Positions 44,608-53,344 are shown, numbered from the stretch's first letter. The stretch is 64,000 nucleotides of DNA from Georgenia satyanarayanai (GCF_009193135.1 NZ_VUKC01000007.1:62001-126000), one strand, 5' to 3'. Notes: generated from the letters alone by a model not told the origin. Program-made: numbers and translations.

Positions 44608-44652
44608 CGCCGACAGCCGGACCCCTCGCGAGGAGGAATCCGGCTGTCGGCG
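44608..44652. terminator. bidirectional terminator between galE and the phosphodiester glycosidase gene
   Basis: The arms CGCCGACAGCCGGA and TCCGGCTGTCGGCG are perfect 14-bp complements separated by 17 nt. They lie between two convergent stops and share the CCGACAGCCG core of the tandem repeat family. Confidence 0.8.
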
Positions 44653-44679
44653 TCTGAGGCTGCGCGCGGAGCAGGCGCG

Positions 44680-47600
44680 TCAGGACGGGCGGCGGATGCC
44701 GAGGGTGTCGGTGCCGTTGCCGTCCCAGTCGCCCACGTGGACCTCGTCGCCGTCGCGGCCGAAGGTCACCACGTGGTCGGCGTCGCCACCGCGCAGGGAG
44801 TTCTTCACGTGGTAGGTCCGCCCGCGCTGGACGGCGAAGGTGTCGGTCCCGTTGCCGTCCCAGTCCCCGGCGAGGGTGACGTCGTCCGCGCGGCCGTAGC
44901 GGATGACGCGGTCCGCGTCGCCCGGCGTCACCGAGTTCCGCACGTGGTAGTCCGCCCCGCGGCGCACGGCGAGCGTGTCCCTCCCGTCGCCGTCCCAGTC
45001 GCCGACCATGACGACGTCACCGGACCGGCCGTAGCGGAAGGCGACGTCCGCCTGACCGCCGCGCAGGGAGTTCTTCACGTGGTACTCGTTGTCCCGGCGC
45101 ACCGCGAAGGTGTCGGTGCCGTCCGCGTCCCAGTCGCCGACGAGGATGACGTCGTCGGGCCGTCCGTAGGTGAGCACGACGTCGGCGGCCCCGCCGCGCT
45201 GGGCGTTGGACACGTGGAAGACGTTTCCGCGGCGCACGGCGATGGTGTCGGCGCCGTCCCCGTCCCAGTCACCGATGAGGACCTCGTCGGCCCAGCGGCC
45301 GTACATGAACGAGGTGTCCGTCGACCCACGCCAGGTGTTGGACAGGTGGAACTCCGCGGTGCGGGAGCCAGGGTCCGGCTCGACCGGCTCCTCGCCGTCG
45401 TCACCGACGACCTCGACCGGGACGGTCTCCGTCGCGTCGTTGACCGCGAGGGTGACCTCGACGGTGCCGGTGCGCAGGCCGGTGAGCTCACCGGTGCGCG
45501 GGTCGAGGGCGGCGACGGCGCCCGCGGGTGCGTCCGCGGCGGCACCGACGTGCACGCCGTCGGAACCGCTCCACGCCCAGCTCATCGGCCAGGCCAGCCC
45601 GAAGGTGCGGGTGTCGTCCTGGGTGACCTGGGCGTCGAGGGTGAGGGACTCTCCAGCCTCGAGCGGTGCCTGCGGCGCGGTGAGCTCGAGCTCGTCCACG
45701 CGGGTCTGCACCTCGACGGACAGCCACCGGTCCTCGGTGTCCTGCCAGCGGCCCGCGTCGGGGTCGAGGCCGAGCATCGTCCAGCCGGTGAAGCCGCCGT
45801 TCGCGGGCGTCGAGGACGGGCTCTTGCCCGCGTTGCCGTTGACGACGTACGGGACGCCGTCCACCCGGGAGACGTCGAAGACGCCGACGTGCGCACCGAC
45901 GTACGCGACCGACTTGCCGGTCTGCGCCCGCCAGTCCGCGAGCCACCCGTCGATCATCTCGGCCTCGTGGCGGTCGGTGAGCTGGCTGTTCTTCGTCGGC
46001 AGCGGGTCGTTGGTCGGGTGGTGGCTGACGACGAGGACGCCGGTGACGGCGTCGTCCTCCGCGGCGTCGTCGAGCTGGTCGCGGAGCATGCGCACCTGCT
46101 CGAAGTCCGTGGCCAACCGGCCGCTGGCGGAGCTGAGCGTGATGACCCGCGTCCCCTCGAGCTCGAGGACACCGGCCGTGTCCCCGAACTCGGCGACGAA
46201 GTTGTCGATGGAGGCGCCCATGACCTCGTGGTTGCCCGGCACGTAGGTCCACGGGAAGTCGGCGTCGCCGAGCTCCTCCTCGATGATCGTGCGGGCGAGG
46301 TCGAAGTCCTCGGGTGCCGCCTCGTCGACGAGGTCGCCGTTGATGAGGAGCAGGTCCGGGTCCTCCGCGACGATCTCGCGGAAGGCGTCGCGGGCGCCCT
46401 CGACGGCGCCGCTGTCGGGGTCGGCCGCGACGAACTGTGCGTCGGACATGACGGCGACGCGCAGGTCGTCATCGTCCGTCTCTCCGGTCGGGACGACGAG
46501 GGGGTCGGTGACCCGCTGCGTCGTCGGCGCCGGCACGCCCTCGGGCGGGAGGTAGGCGTAGATGTCGGAGAAGCCGACCTCGCCCGCGTACTGCTTGGCG
46601 GCGACCGTCTCGAGGAGTCGGATCCGCTCGAGGGTGAGGGGCGTCTCGAACGACGGCGGGACGACGAAGTCCACGCGCTGCCAGCCCTCCCACGTGACGT
46701 GGAGGGACTGCGATCCGCCGGGGCCGTCGATCCAGCCGACGACGCCGTTGGCCTGGCGCACCTGCAGCCGCAGGAGCGAGCCGTTGCCGTCCCCGTCGAC
46801 CCACAGGGACAGCTTCTGCGGGCGGCCCGGGATCTCGATCGCCCCGCCCGGCGCGACGGCGTACTGGCCGCGGGTGCCGGTCGACTGGGTGAAGTCGTAG
46901 GTCATCCGCAGCCCGCTGCCGCCGTCATGGCCCTCGCCGGCGGTCACGGTGCCGCCGGGGGCGCGGTCGTGCGCGGAGGTCCACGCCTCGGCCTCGGTGA
47001 GGTCGTCGATGACGCGCAGCTCGAGCGGGACGGCGACCACGACCTCGACCTCGGTCGCGCCGACGGTGAAGGTGAGCGCCGCCGAGCCCTCCGCGCCGGT
47101 GGCGGTGACGAGAAACGTCCCCGTGTCCGTCGGCTCGACGCTGAAGGTCTCGGGCGCCGGGTTGCTCACGGTGACGTCGTGGCCCTCGACGGGTGCGGTG
47201 AAGCCCTCGGCGTCGTGTCCGGTGAGGACGAGCTCGGCGGTCGAGCCCTCGGCCTCGAGGTTGACGACGGTCTCCGACGCGGTGAGGTGCATGAGCGGGC
47301 CGAGGACCTCGACGGCGAGCTCCCCGGTGGCGTCGCCGCTCGCGGCGGTGACGGTCGCGCGGCCCGGCTCCTCGCCCCGCACGACACCGTCGCTGACGGT
47401 GGCGGCACCGGTGCTGGCCGTCCACGTCTGGGGGGCCCCGTCGACGGGGGAGAGGGTCTCGTCGTGGCCGAAGGCCGTGAGGGTGCGGTGCAGGCCGGGG
47501 AAGACGCGGGTGGCGTCGTCACCGGCTGCGAGGGTCTCGAGGCGGTAGCCGGTGAGATCGCCGGACCCAGCCGTGGCGAGGAACAGGCCCAGGCCGTTGG

Positions 47601-48792
47601 CGTCGTCGCGCTCGTAGCCGTCCGAGGGGCTGTTGCGGACCGTCGTCCCCTGGCCACCCGGCTCGCGGGTGTTCATCTGCGAGGAGCCGCCGCCGTCGAG
47701 GTTGAGGGCGTCGTGCGCGCCCAGGTCGAGCATGAGCTTGCCGAGCTCGCTGAGCGACAGGCCGCGGGAGGTGGCCTGCCGGCCGTCGACGACGGCAAGG
47801 TACGCGGTGGCGCCGTCCTCGCTGAAGCCGACCGCGGTGCGCGGGTGGCGGGTCGTGCTGTACTCCCCGCCGGCGCTGCCGACGACGCCGTCGGCGAGCA
47901 CGGGAGGCTCGCCCTCGGGCTGGCCGCCGACGGCCACGCGCACGTCGTCCTGGTCCAGGGCGTAGCTCACGCCCACCTCGTCGCCGGGCTCGAGCGCCGC
48001 GAGGGCGTCGGCCGCGTCACCCGGGCGGGCGACGACCGCCTGGACGCCGTCGGCCAGCTGCCCCTCGCCGGGCTCACCGACGGTAGTGACCTGGCCCGCA
48101 GCGTCGAGGAGCACCTCGACGCCCGTCTCGCCGGCCGCCAGCGTGCGGGTACGGGTGTACTCGCCCCACTGGCTCGTGTAGACGGTGACACCGCCCGCGG
48201 GCGCGGCGAAGAGGTTGACGCCGGCGAGCGGGAGGCTCGCGCCCGGCAGCTCGACGGTGCCCTCGAGCAGCAGCCGCGTCACGCGGCCGAGGCCGTCCTC
48301 GTCGAAGGCGACCGCCTGGCTGCGGCCGGGGTTGCCCGACTTGAGGATGCCGTCCTCGGCGTCGACCGCGAAGCCGGCCGGTGCCCAGGAGTTGTTGATG
48401 TCGAAGAAGTCGCCGTTGACGGCAGCGACGGCGCCGGCGCGCTCGGCCATGTCGGTCACCGTGCCGCCCTCGGTCAGGGTGAGCGGGGCGATGTGGTCGG
48501 CGCGGATCGTGCCGCCGAGCTCGGCCTTGAGGACGTTGACCTGGAGCCAGCCCTCGGCGTCGAGGCGTTCGAGGCGGACGTGGTCGAGCCCGGGGGCGAC
48601 GACGGTGTGCTCGACGTCGGTGACGATGGCGGTGCCGTCGTCGTCCAGCCGCATGCCGGCGACGATGACGGGTTCCGGCGCGGCCTGCGCGGCGGCGGGT
48701 ACCGCGGTGATGACGCCCCCGGCCAGCAGCACGGCGGCGGTCGCGGTGGCCGCCAGCCGTGTGTGCCGGGGGACGGACGTGAGTGGTGACAC
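44680..48792 (-). CDS. Secreted phosphodiester glycosidase-metallophosphoesterase with five-repeat module
   Basis: The protein has 1370 residues from GTG 48792, preceded by AGGAGGAAGC. The signal peptide ends near residue 38 (VPAAAQAA). The NAGPA domain (about 125-400) shows AAVNGDFFD, HPRTAVGFSEDG and ALNLDGGGSSQM, as in enzymes that remove sugars linked through phosphodiesters. Ig-like and lectin/LamG-like regions follow (about 405-760). The calcineurin-like phosphoesterase (about 770-1030) has SDAQF, INGDLVDE, PGNHE, SHHP and GAHVG; the usual first Asp-x-His is S-D-A-Q, so one metal ligand is altered. Another Ig-like piece and the five 45-residue repeats (1146-1369) end the protein. Combined action on a phosphate-linked wall glycopolymer is likely but inferred. 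Confidence 0.85.
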   Translation of the reverse strand: MSPLTSVPRHTRLAATATAAVLLAGGVITAVPAAAQAAPEPVIVAGMRLDDDGTAIVTDVEHTVVAPGLDHVRLERLDAEGWLQVNVLKAELGGTIRADHIAPLTLTEGGTVTDMAERAGAVAAVNGDFFDINNSWAPAGFAVDAEDGILKSGNPGRSQAVAFDEDGLGRVTRLLLEGTVELPGASLPLAGVNLFAAPAGGVTVYTSQWGEYTRTRTLAAGETGVEVLLDAAGQVTTVGEPGEGQLADGVQAVVARPGDAADALAALEPGDEVGVSYALDQDDVRVAVGGQPEGEPPVLADGVVGSAGGEYSTTRHPRTAVGFSEDGATAYLAVVDGRQATSRGLSLSELGKLMLDLGAHDALNLDGGGSSQMNTREPGGQGTTVRNSPSDGYERDDANGLGLFLATAGSGDLTGYRLETLAAGDDATRVFPGLHRTLTAFGHDETLSPVDGAPQTWTASTGAATVSDGVVRGEEPGRATVTAASGDATGELAVEVLGPLMHLTASETVVNLEAEGSTAELVLTGHDAEGFTAPVEGHDVTVSNPAPETFSVEPTDTGTFLVTATGAEGSAALTFTVGATEVEVVVAVPLELRVIDDLTEAEAWTSAHDRAPGGTVTAGEGHDGGSGLRMTYDFTQSTGTRGQYAVAPGGAIEIPGRPQKLSLWVDGDGNGSLLRLQVRQANGVVGWIDGPGGSQSLHVTWEGWQRVDFVVPPSFETPLTLERIRLLETVAAKQYAGEVGFSDIYAYLPPEGVPAPTTQRVTDPLVVPTGETDDDDLRVAVMSDAQFVAADPDSGAVEGARDAFREIVAEDPDLLLINGDLVDEAAPEDFDLARTIIEEELGDADFPWTYVPGNHEVMGASIDNFVAEFGDTAGVLELEGTRVITLSSASGRLATDFEQVRMLRDQLDDAAEDDAVTGVLVVSHHPTNDPLPTKNSQLTDRHEAEMIDGWLADWRAQTGKSVAYVGAHVGVFDVSRVDGVPYVVNGNAGKSPSSTPANGGFTGWTMLGLDPDAGRWQDTEDRWLSVEVQTRVDELELTAPQAPLEAGESLTLDAQVTQDDTRTFGLAWPMSWAWSGSDGVHVGAAADAPAGAVAALDPRTGELTGLRTGTVEVTLAVNDATETVPVEVVGDDGEEPVEPDPGSRTAEFHLSNTWRGSTDTSFMYGRWADEVLIGDWDGDGADTIAVRRGNVFHVSNAQRGGAADVVLTYGRPDDVILVGDWDADGTDTFAVRRDNEYHVKNSLRGGQADVAFRYGRSGDVVMVGDWDGDGRDTLAVRRGADYHVRNSVTPGDADRVIRYGRADDVTLAGDWDGNGTDTFAVQRGRTYHVKNSLRGGDADHVVTFGRDGDEVHVGDWDGNGTDTLGIRRPS
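44686..45357 (-). repeat. five-unit 45-residue repeat module (B)
   Basis: Five units close the phosphodiester glycosidase. Unit order and first- and last-unit words match module A (38123-38794). The total is again 224 codons. Confidence 0.92.
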
Positions 48793-48850
48793 GCTTCCTC
48801 CTGGTCTGCGATGACGGCCGGCGGCAGCGCCCCCCGGCGTGACGGCCCTC

Positions 48851-48880
48851 ACCCTATTGGGCAATGCTTGACGCGAGCAA
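48851..48880 (-). promoter_or_regulatory. promoter of the phosphodiester glycosidase gene
   Basis: On the minus strand, -35 TTGCTC (48880-48875), an 18-bp spacer and -10 TAGGGT (48856-48851) lie about 58 bp before GTG 48792. Just upstream is an unusually A/T-rich piece (GGTTTGAAGAAAGGAGTTT, 48881 onward). Confidence 0.5.
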
Positions 48881-49012
48881 CGGTTTGAAGAAAGGAGTTT
48901 CCACGCCGCTGACCCTCGGCGGGGACGCTACGGACCCGTCGTGAACCGGTGGTGAACCGCCGGTGGCCATCCGGCGCCGGAATGCCGGTGCGGGTGGCGG
49001 CGTTGCCCCGGC

Positions 49013-49429
49013 ATGAGCCACCGCAACGACCCCGCCGTCATCGAGCGCCTCCTGCGGACCCCGGGCCGCTGGGCGGTCGTCGGCCTCTCGGGCAACCGCG
49101 CCCGCACCGCGTACGGCATCGCGGCCTACGTGCAGAAGCTGGGCATGGAGGTCGTGCCGGTGCACCCGCGCGCCGAGGCGGTCCACGGGGCGCAGGGCTA
49201 CGCGCGCCTGGCCGACGTGCCCGGCGAGATCGACGTCGTCGACGTCTTCGTCAACTCCTCCCTCGCCGGCGGCGTGGTGGACGAGGCGATCGCGGCAGGA
49301 GCGAGGGCGGTGTGGCTCCAGCTCGGCGTCGTCGACGAGGCCGCGGCGGCACGAGCGACGGCGGCCGGCCTCGACGTCGTCATGGACACCTGCCCCGCGA
49401 TCGAGTACCCCCGCCTGCCACCCGCCTGA
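49013..49429 (+). CDS. CoA-binding domain protein (YccU-like)
   Basis: This 138-residue single Rossmann-like domain contains WAVVGLSGNRARTAYGIAAY at the nucleotide/CoA-binding start, VPVHPRAEAVHG, and DVVDVFVNS. The terminal motif MDTCPAIEYPR matches the YccU-type family. Probably a cytosolic CoA-binding protein of unknown role. The upstream interval from 48793 (220 bp) holds the promoter of the opposing gene and no other gene. Its own promoter is not evident. Confidence 0.85.
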   Translation: MSHRNDPAVIERLLRTPGRWAVVGLSGNRARTAYGIAAYVQKLGMEVVPVHPRAEAVHGAQGYARLADVPGEIDVVDVFVNSSLAGGVVDEAIAAGARAVWLQLGVVDEAAAARATAAGLDVVMDTCPAIEYPRLPPA

Positions 49430-49460
49430 CCCCCTCCCTCCCCACCACCACCACCAACTT

Positions 49461-49523
49461 CGCAATTGGCGAGTTCGGTGACGCGGGATAACGCTTACCT
49501 CGTCGTCGAAGTCACCAATTGCG
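49461..49523. repeat. 23-bp inverted repeat, copy 3
   Basis: The arms 49461-49483 (begins CGCAATTGGCGAGTTCGG) and 49501-49523 (ends GTCACCAATTGCG) pair with about four mismatches around 17 bp. It lies between convergent genes (CoA-binding protein and LCP), so it may serve as a terminator. Confidence 0.75.
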
Positions 49524-49541
49524 ACGGTTGGGAGGGGGTGG

Positions 49542-50867
49542 CTAGTCGAAGTCGGCTGCGGTGAGGTCGCCGGTCGCCAGGCGGGCGAAGAAGTCGGGCG
49601 CGAGGTTCGGGTCGAGGAGGACCGTCGAGCCGACGCCGCCGGGGCGGTAGTTGGGGTCCGCGATCGGCGGCGGGCCCACGAGGCCGCCGGATCCGCTGGC
49701 GGAGCGGAAGGCGAGCCCCATCCGGGCGAGGTCGATGATGCCGGTGTCGTCGTCGACGACGATCGCGCTGAGTGCGGAGTCGATGAGCTCGACGTGCCCG
49801 CGCGGGTCCAGGACGGTGCTCGGGGTCGCGACCTCGGAGATGATCGAGGAGACGAGCTGGCGCTGGCGCGCGGTGCGTCCGATGTCGCCGTCGGGGTCGG
49901 AGTAGCGCATCCGGCTGAAGGCGAGGGCCGTCGCGCCGTCGGCCGGGTGGCAGCCGGCCTCCCACACGAGGTCGCTGCGCCAGTCGTCGACGTCGTAGTC
50001 GAGACACAGCTCCACGCCACCGACGGCGTCGACGACGTCGCGGACGCCGGCCATGCCGATCTCGACGTAGTGGTCGACGGTGAGGCCGGTCAGCCCCTCG
50101 ACGGTCTCGACGAGCAGCTCGGGCCCGCCGTAGGAGTAGGCCGCGTTGAGCTTGGCGGCGCCACGCCCCGGGATGTCGGTGTAGGTGTCGCGCGGCAGCG
50201 AGACGAGCGCCGTCGGTCCCGACTCCGGCTTGTGGAGCAGCATGATGGTGTCGGACCGCTGCCCCTCGGTCGCGTCGTCCGCGGCGCCGTCGGCGCGGGA
50301 GTCCGAGCCCGCCAGCAGGTAGGTCGTGCCGGGCGTGTTCGCCGCCCCCGACAGTGCCGAGACGTGGGAGATGCGCCCGTTGGCCCACCACAGCAGCCCG
50401 ACGGGCCAGGCGAGGACGAGCACGAGCAGGACGACGACGACGGCGGCCACCCACCGTCCGCGGCGGCGGCGCTTGCGGGGGGCCGGGGACGCGGCAGGCC
50501 CGCGCTGCGGCTGCGGCTGGCGCGGGGGAGTGGCGGCCTCCGCCGGGGTCGTGGTGCGGGGGGCGTACGCCGCCGGGCGCTGCGAGGGTGTGGCCCGCTG
50601 GGCCCCGGCGGGCCGGGACGCCTGGGCCCCCGACTGCGGCGGGGACGTGGGCCTCGCCTGGCCGTGGAGGGACCGGCGCTCGGGTCCGGCGGGGCGGGAC
50701 GTGGGCATCGCGCGGGTGGCGTCGGCGCCACCGGGCGGCGGACCGACGGGGCGGGCGCCGCGGGCGTCGGGGCGAGGAGCGGAGCCGCCGGGCGCGAAGC
50801 TCGGGGGCATGGCAGATTCGTCCGACCGTGGCCGGCGTCCGCGCGCCCGAGGTCCGTCCTGACTCAT
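49542..50867 (-). CDS. LytR-CpsA-Psr (LCP) family glycopolymer transferase
   Basis: The protein has 441 residues. A Pro/Arg/Ala-rich cytoplasmic tail of about 135 residues precedes one transmembrane helix (about 140-162). The LCP domain has YLLAGSDSRADG, RSDTIMLLH (Asp/Arg pocket), SLPRDTYTDIPG and LNAAYSYGG, plus FSRMRYSDPDGDIGRTARQRQ late. LCP proteins transfer undecaprenyl-phosphate-linked polymers onto peptidoglycan on the outer face of the membrane. A second LCP gene lies 64 bp upstream on the same strand. A -10 (TACATT) and GGGAGTGAG precede the ATG. Confidence 0.92.
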   Translation of the reverse strand: MSQDGPRARGRRPRSDESAMPPSFAPGGSAPRPDARGARPVGPPPGGADATRAMPTSRPAGPERRSLHGQARPTSPPQSGAQASRPAGAQRATPSQRPAAYAPRTTTPAEAATPPRQPQPQRGPAASPAPRKRRRRGRWVAAVVVVLLVLVLAWPVGLLWWANGRISHVSALSGAANTPGTTYLLAGSDSRADGAADDATEGQRSDTIMLLHKPESGPTALVSLPRDTYTDIPGRGAAKLNAAYSYGGPELLVETVEGLTGLTVDHYVEIGMAGVRDVVDAVGGVELCLDYDVDDWRSDLVWEAGCHPADGATALAFSRMRYSDPDGDIGRTARQRQLVSSIISEVATPSTVLDPRGHVELIDSALSAIVVDDDTGIIDLARMGLAFRSASGSGGLVGPPPIADPNYRPGGVGSTVLLDPNLAPDFFARLATGDLTAADFD

Positions 50868-50894
50868 CTCACTCCCGACTGTCCGTGCTGGGCC

Positions 50895-50900
50895 AATGTA
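50895..50900 (-). promoter_or_regulatory. -10 element of the LCP gene
   Basis: On the minus strand TACATT lies 27 nt before ATG 50867, with Shine-Dalgarno GGGAGTGAG between them. Confidence 0.5.
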
Positions 50901-50931
50901 GTGCGCCCGCGTGCGTGCGCGTGGGAGGCGC

Positions 50932-52119
50932 TCAGGGGCAGATCGGCTCGGGGTCCGCCACGACCGGCGGCTCCTCGGTGGTCGGCTCCTCCGGCGCGTC
51001 GGTCCCGTCGTCCGACGGCTCCTCGGTGGGCTCCTCGCCGGTCGCGTTGAGCGCGCCCTCGATGGGCTCGTCGGTGCGCAGGGCCTCCCACAGCTCCTCG
51101 GCCTCCGCGGCGGGACGCACCCGGTTGCCCGCCCACTCGAAGGGCATCGTCTCGAAGACGATGTTCTCGAGGTTGATGCCCCGCAGCGAGTAGGCCAGCC
51201 CGGCCATCGTCGGGATCGAGCCGAGCTCGGTGCCCGTCGTCAGCGTGGAGGTCGCCGCGTCGAGGAAGCGGTAGAGCTTGGGCAGGTCGGTGAGGAGGTT
51301 CTTCGACAGCGCCTCGCGGGCGATCGCACCGACGAGCTCCTGCTGGCGGCCGATCCGGGCGATGTCCGAGCCGTCACCCAGGGTGTACCGGGCGCGGGCG
51401 AAACCGAGGGCGTCGCGCCCGTCGAGCACCTGCTCGCCGGCCTCGAGGTCGAGCTTGGCCTTGGGGTCGCTGATCGCCTCGGGGATGCACATCGGCACCC
51501 CGCCCAGCGCGTCGATGACGTTGATGAACCCGGCGAAGTCGACGACGACGAAGTCGTCGATGTAGACGTCGGTCAGCTCCTCGACGGCTCCGATGGTGCA
51601 GGCTGCGGCGGTGCCGAGGTCACCGCCGTCGGCCCCGGTGGAGAAGGCGCGGTTGAACATCGTCTCGTACTGCGGCTCGGTCCAGCTCCCGTCGGCCATG
51701 CGGCAGGCGGGGATGGTGACCAGGGAGTCGCGGGGGATGGAGACGATCTCCACCCGCTCCCGGTCGGCGGAGATGTGGGCGATCATCGTCGTGTCCGAGC
51801 GCTGCCCGGCCTCCGGCGTCGTCCCGTACTCGTCGTTGACGTCGCCGGCGCGGGTGTCCGAGCCCAGGACGAGGATGTTGATGGGCTTCCCGGCCGAGGG
51901 GTCCAGCGGTGCGGGCTCCTCCTGGCCGGCCTGCGTGGGCCGGTCACCGAGGAGGTCGTCGATGTCGTGCCGGTCGATGTTCGTCTGGATGTCGTTGTAC
52001 GCGATCGCGAACGTGCTCGTCCCGAACAGCGCGACGCTCAGCGCGGCGAGGCCGGCGCCGCGCGCCCAGCGGGAGGGGCGGCGGTGGGACGCGGCGTGGC
52101 GCGGGGTACGGACAGACAC
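50932..52119 (-). CDS. LytR-CpsA-Psr (LCP) family glycopolymer transferase
   Basis: This 395-residue protein has one N-terminal transmembrane helix (about 20-42). The LCP domain contains ILVLGSDTRAGD, RSDTTMIAHIS, SIPRDSLVTIP and MFNRAFSTGADGG, then FARARYTLGDGSDIARIGRQQ. An acidic Glu/Pro/Thr-rich C-terminal tail follows. It is a paralogue of the neighbouring LCP protein, though the sequences are well diverged, so they may attach different polymers. The GTG lies 8 nt after TAAGAT (leaderless). Confidence 0.92.
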   Translation of the reverse strand: MSVRTPRHAASHRRPSRWARGAGLAALSVALFGTSTFAIAYNDIQTNIDRHDIDDLLGDRPTQAGQEEPAPLDPSAGKPINILVLGSDTRAGDVNDEYGTTPEAGQRSDTTMIAHISADRERVEIVSIPRDSLVTIPACRMADGSWTEPQYETMFNRAFSTGADGGDLGTAAACTIGAVEELTDVYIDDFVVVDFAGFINVIDALGGVPMCIPEAISDPKAKLDLEAGEQVLDGRDALGFARARYTLGDGSDIARIGRQQELVGAIAREALSKNLLTDLPKLYRFLDAATSTLTTGTELGSIPTMAGLAYSLRGINLENIVFETMPFEWAGNRVRPAAEAEELWEALRTDEPIEGALNATGEEPTEEPSDDGTDAPEEPTTEEPPVVADPEPICP

Positions 52120-52133
52120 AAGTGTCGATCTTA
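52120..52133 (-). promoter_or_regulatory. leaderless promoter -10 of second LCP gene
   Basis: TAAGAT (52133-52128, minus strand) lies 8 nt before GTG 52119. It falls just outside the DUF2304 stop. Confidence 0.6.
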
Positions 52134-52140
52134 GGCCCGG

Positions 52141-52575
52141 TCAGCGCTCTGCTGGCGGCAACGCCGTGCGGTGATCGTGGAGGGTTTGTGCAGGACGGGC
52201 CGGGTCGGGGTCCCGAGAGCCCTCCGTCTCGGCCGCCTCCAGCCGGGAGCGGGTGAGGGCGAGCTCGCGGGTGAGGACGGTGATCCGGCGCTCGAGCTCC
52301 CCCAGGCGCCGGTAGCTCGTGGCGATGAAGGAGAGGAAGGCGATGACGAGCGCGTACAGGAGCAGGTCCGCACCTCGGCCGACGCCCACGCGCCGGGCCA
52401 GCCAGGTGAGCCAGTCGGGGAAGACCACCGAGGCGGCGGCCACGGCGACGAAGCCCACGAGGAGGATCCGCCGGATCGCCTGGTGGCGTGCGTTCGCCGT
52501 CGTCCGGGTGAGCAGTGCGGCGACGACACCGACGCAGACGAGCAGGATGACCTGGATGACGATCTGGTCGGACAT
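52141..52575 (-). CDS. DUF2304 membrane protein
   Basis: This 144-residue protein has three helices (about 5-22, 38-52, 70-88), then a coiled-coil-like charged segment (YRRLGELERRITVLTRELAL) and a disordered tail. It is typical of DUF2304 proteins that accompany GT2 glycosyltransferases in polysaccharide loci, as here with the gene 10 bp upstream. They are thought to help anchor the transferase or export its product; direct evidence is lacking. The family assignment rests on topology, length and context. Confidence 0.8.
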   Translation of the reverse strand: MSDQIVIQVILLVCVGVVAALLTRTTANARHQAIRRILLVGFVAVAAASVVFPDWLTWLARRVGVGRGADLLLYALVIAFLSFIATSYRRLGELERRITVLTRELALTRSRLEAAETEGSRDPDPARPAQTLHDHRTALPPAER

Positions 52576-52585
52576 GGGGCTCCGG

Positions 52586-53266
52586 TCAGCGGAAGACGAG
52601 GTCGACGAGGATGTTCACCGAGTTGAGCAGGGACTGCCCCTTGGCGCGGGAGTAGTCGGTGTAGAGCAGGTGCACGGGGTGCTCGGCCCACGGTAGCCCG
52701 GTGCGTCCGAGCTGGGCGACGATCTCCGTCGCGTGCGCCATCCGGTCCTGCCGCAGCGCCACGCGCTCGGCGGCGTCGCGGCGGATGACGCGCAGCCCGT
52801 TGTGCGCGTCGGTGAGCCGCAGGCCGGTGCTGCGGTTGGTCACCCACACGGCGAGCTTGAGCACGATCCGCTTGAGCAGGCCGGGCCGGGTGCGGCGGTC
52901 GAGGAAGCGTGAGCCGAAGACGACGGCGAGGTCCTCCTCCCGCGCGCGGCGCACCATCTCGGCGGCGTCGCTCACCTGGTGCTGGCCGTCCGCGTCGAAG
53001 GTCACGAGGTAGGCGGCGTCGGTGCGCGAGAGGACGAAGTCGATCCCGGTCTGCAGTGCGGCGCCCTGGCCGAGGTTGACGGGGTGGCGCACGACGACGG
53101 CACCCGCCTCGCGCGCCCGTTCGGCGGACTCGTCCGCGCTGCCGTCGTCGACGCACACGACGTACGGGAAGGTCGCCCGGGCCTGCCGGACGACGTCACC
53201 GATGACGGACGCCTCCTGGTACAGCGGGACGACGAGCCACGCGTCGGTCACCGGCGTCGCGCTCAT
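52586..53266 (-). CDS. Family 2 glycosyltransferase (DPM1/undecaprenyl-type)
   Basis: This 226-residue GT-A protein starts WLVVPLYQEASVIGDVV and contains VDDGSADES, VTFDADGQHQ (DXD-like) and GSRFLDRRTRPGLLKR. DAHNGLRVIRRDAAERV lies near the membrane-facing end, and LYTDYSRAKGQSLLNSVNI is typical of dolichol/undecaprenyl-phosphate sugar transferases. It probably makes a lipid-linked sugar for envelope polymers. ATG 53266 is used; ATG 53275 is possible. It forms a unit with DUF2304 and is divergent from the WbpD-like gene. Confidence 0.85.
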   Translation of the reverse strand: MSATPVTDAWLVVPLYQEASVIGDVVRQARATFPYVVCVDDGSADESAERAREAGAVVVRHPVNLGQGAALQTGIDFVLSRTDAAYLVTFDADGQHQVSDAAEMVRRAREEDLAVVFGSRFLDRRTRPGLLKRIVLKLAVWVTNRSTGLRLTDAHNGLRVIRRDAAERVALRQDRMAHATEIVAQLGRTGLPWAEHPVHLLYTDYSRAKGQSLLNSVNILVDLVFR

Positions 53267-53344
53267 GGCGCCCATTCTCACCCACCCACCGCCGAGGACC
53301 GACCTCCCGGCCGTGGGTCCCGGCCAGCCGTCGCCCCGCTCCGT

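Noticed and set aside
44452-48789. Plus-strand open frame of about 1445 codons opposite the phosphodiester glycosidase gene
   Set aside because: Its translation is low-complexity and mirrors the repeats of the real minus-strand gene; no domain is recognisable.
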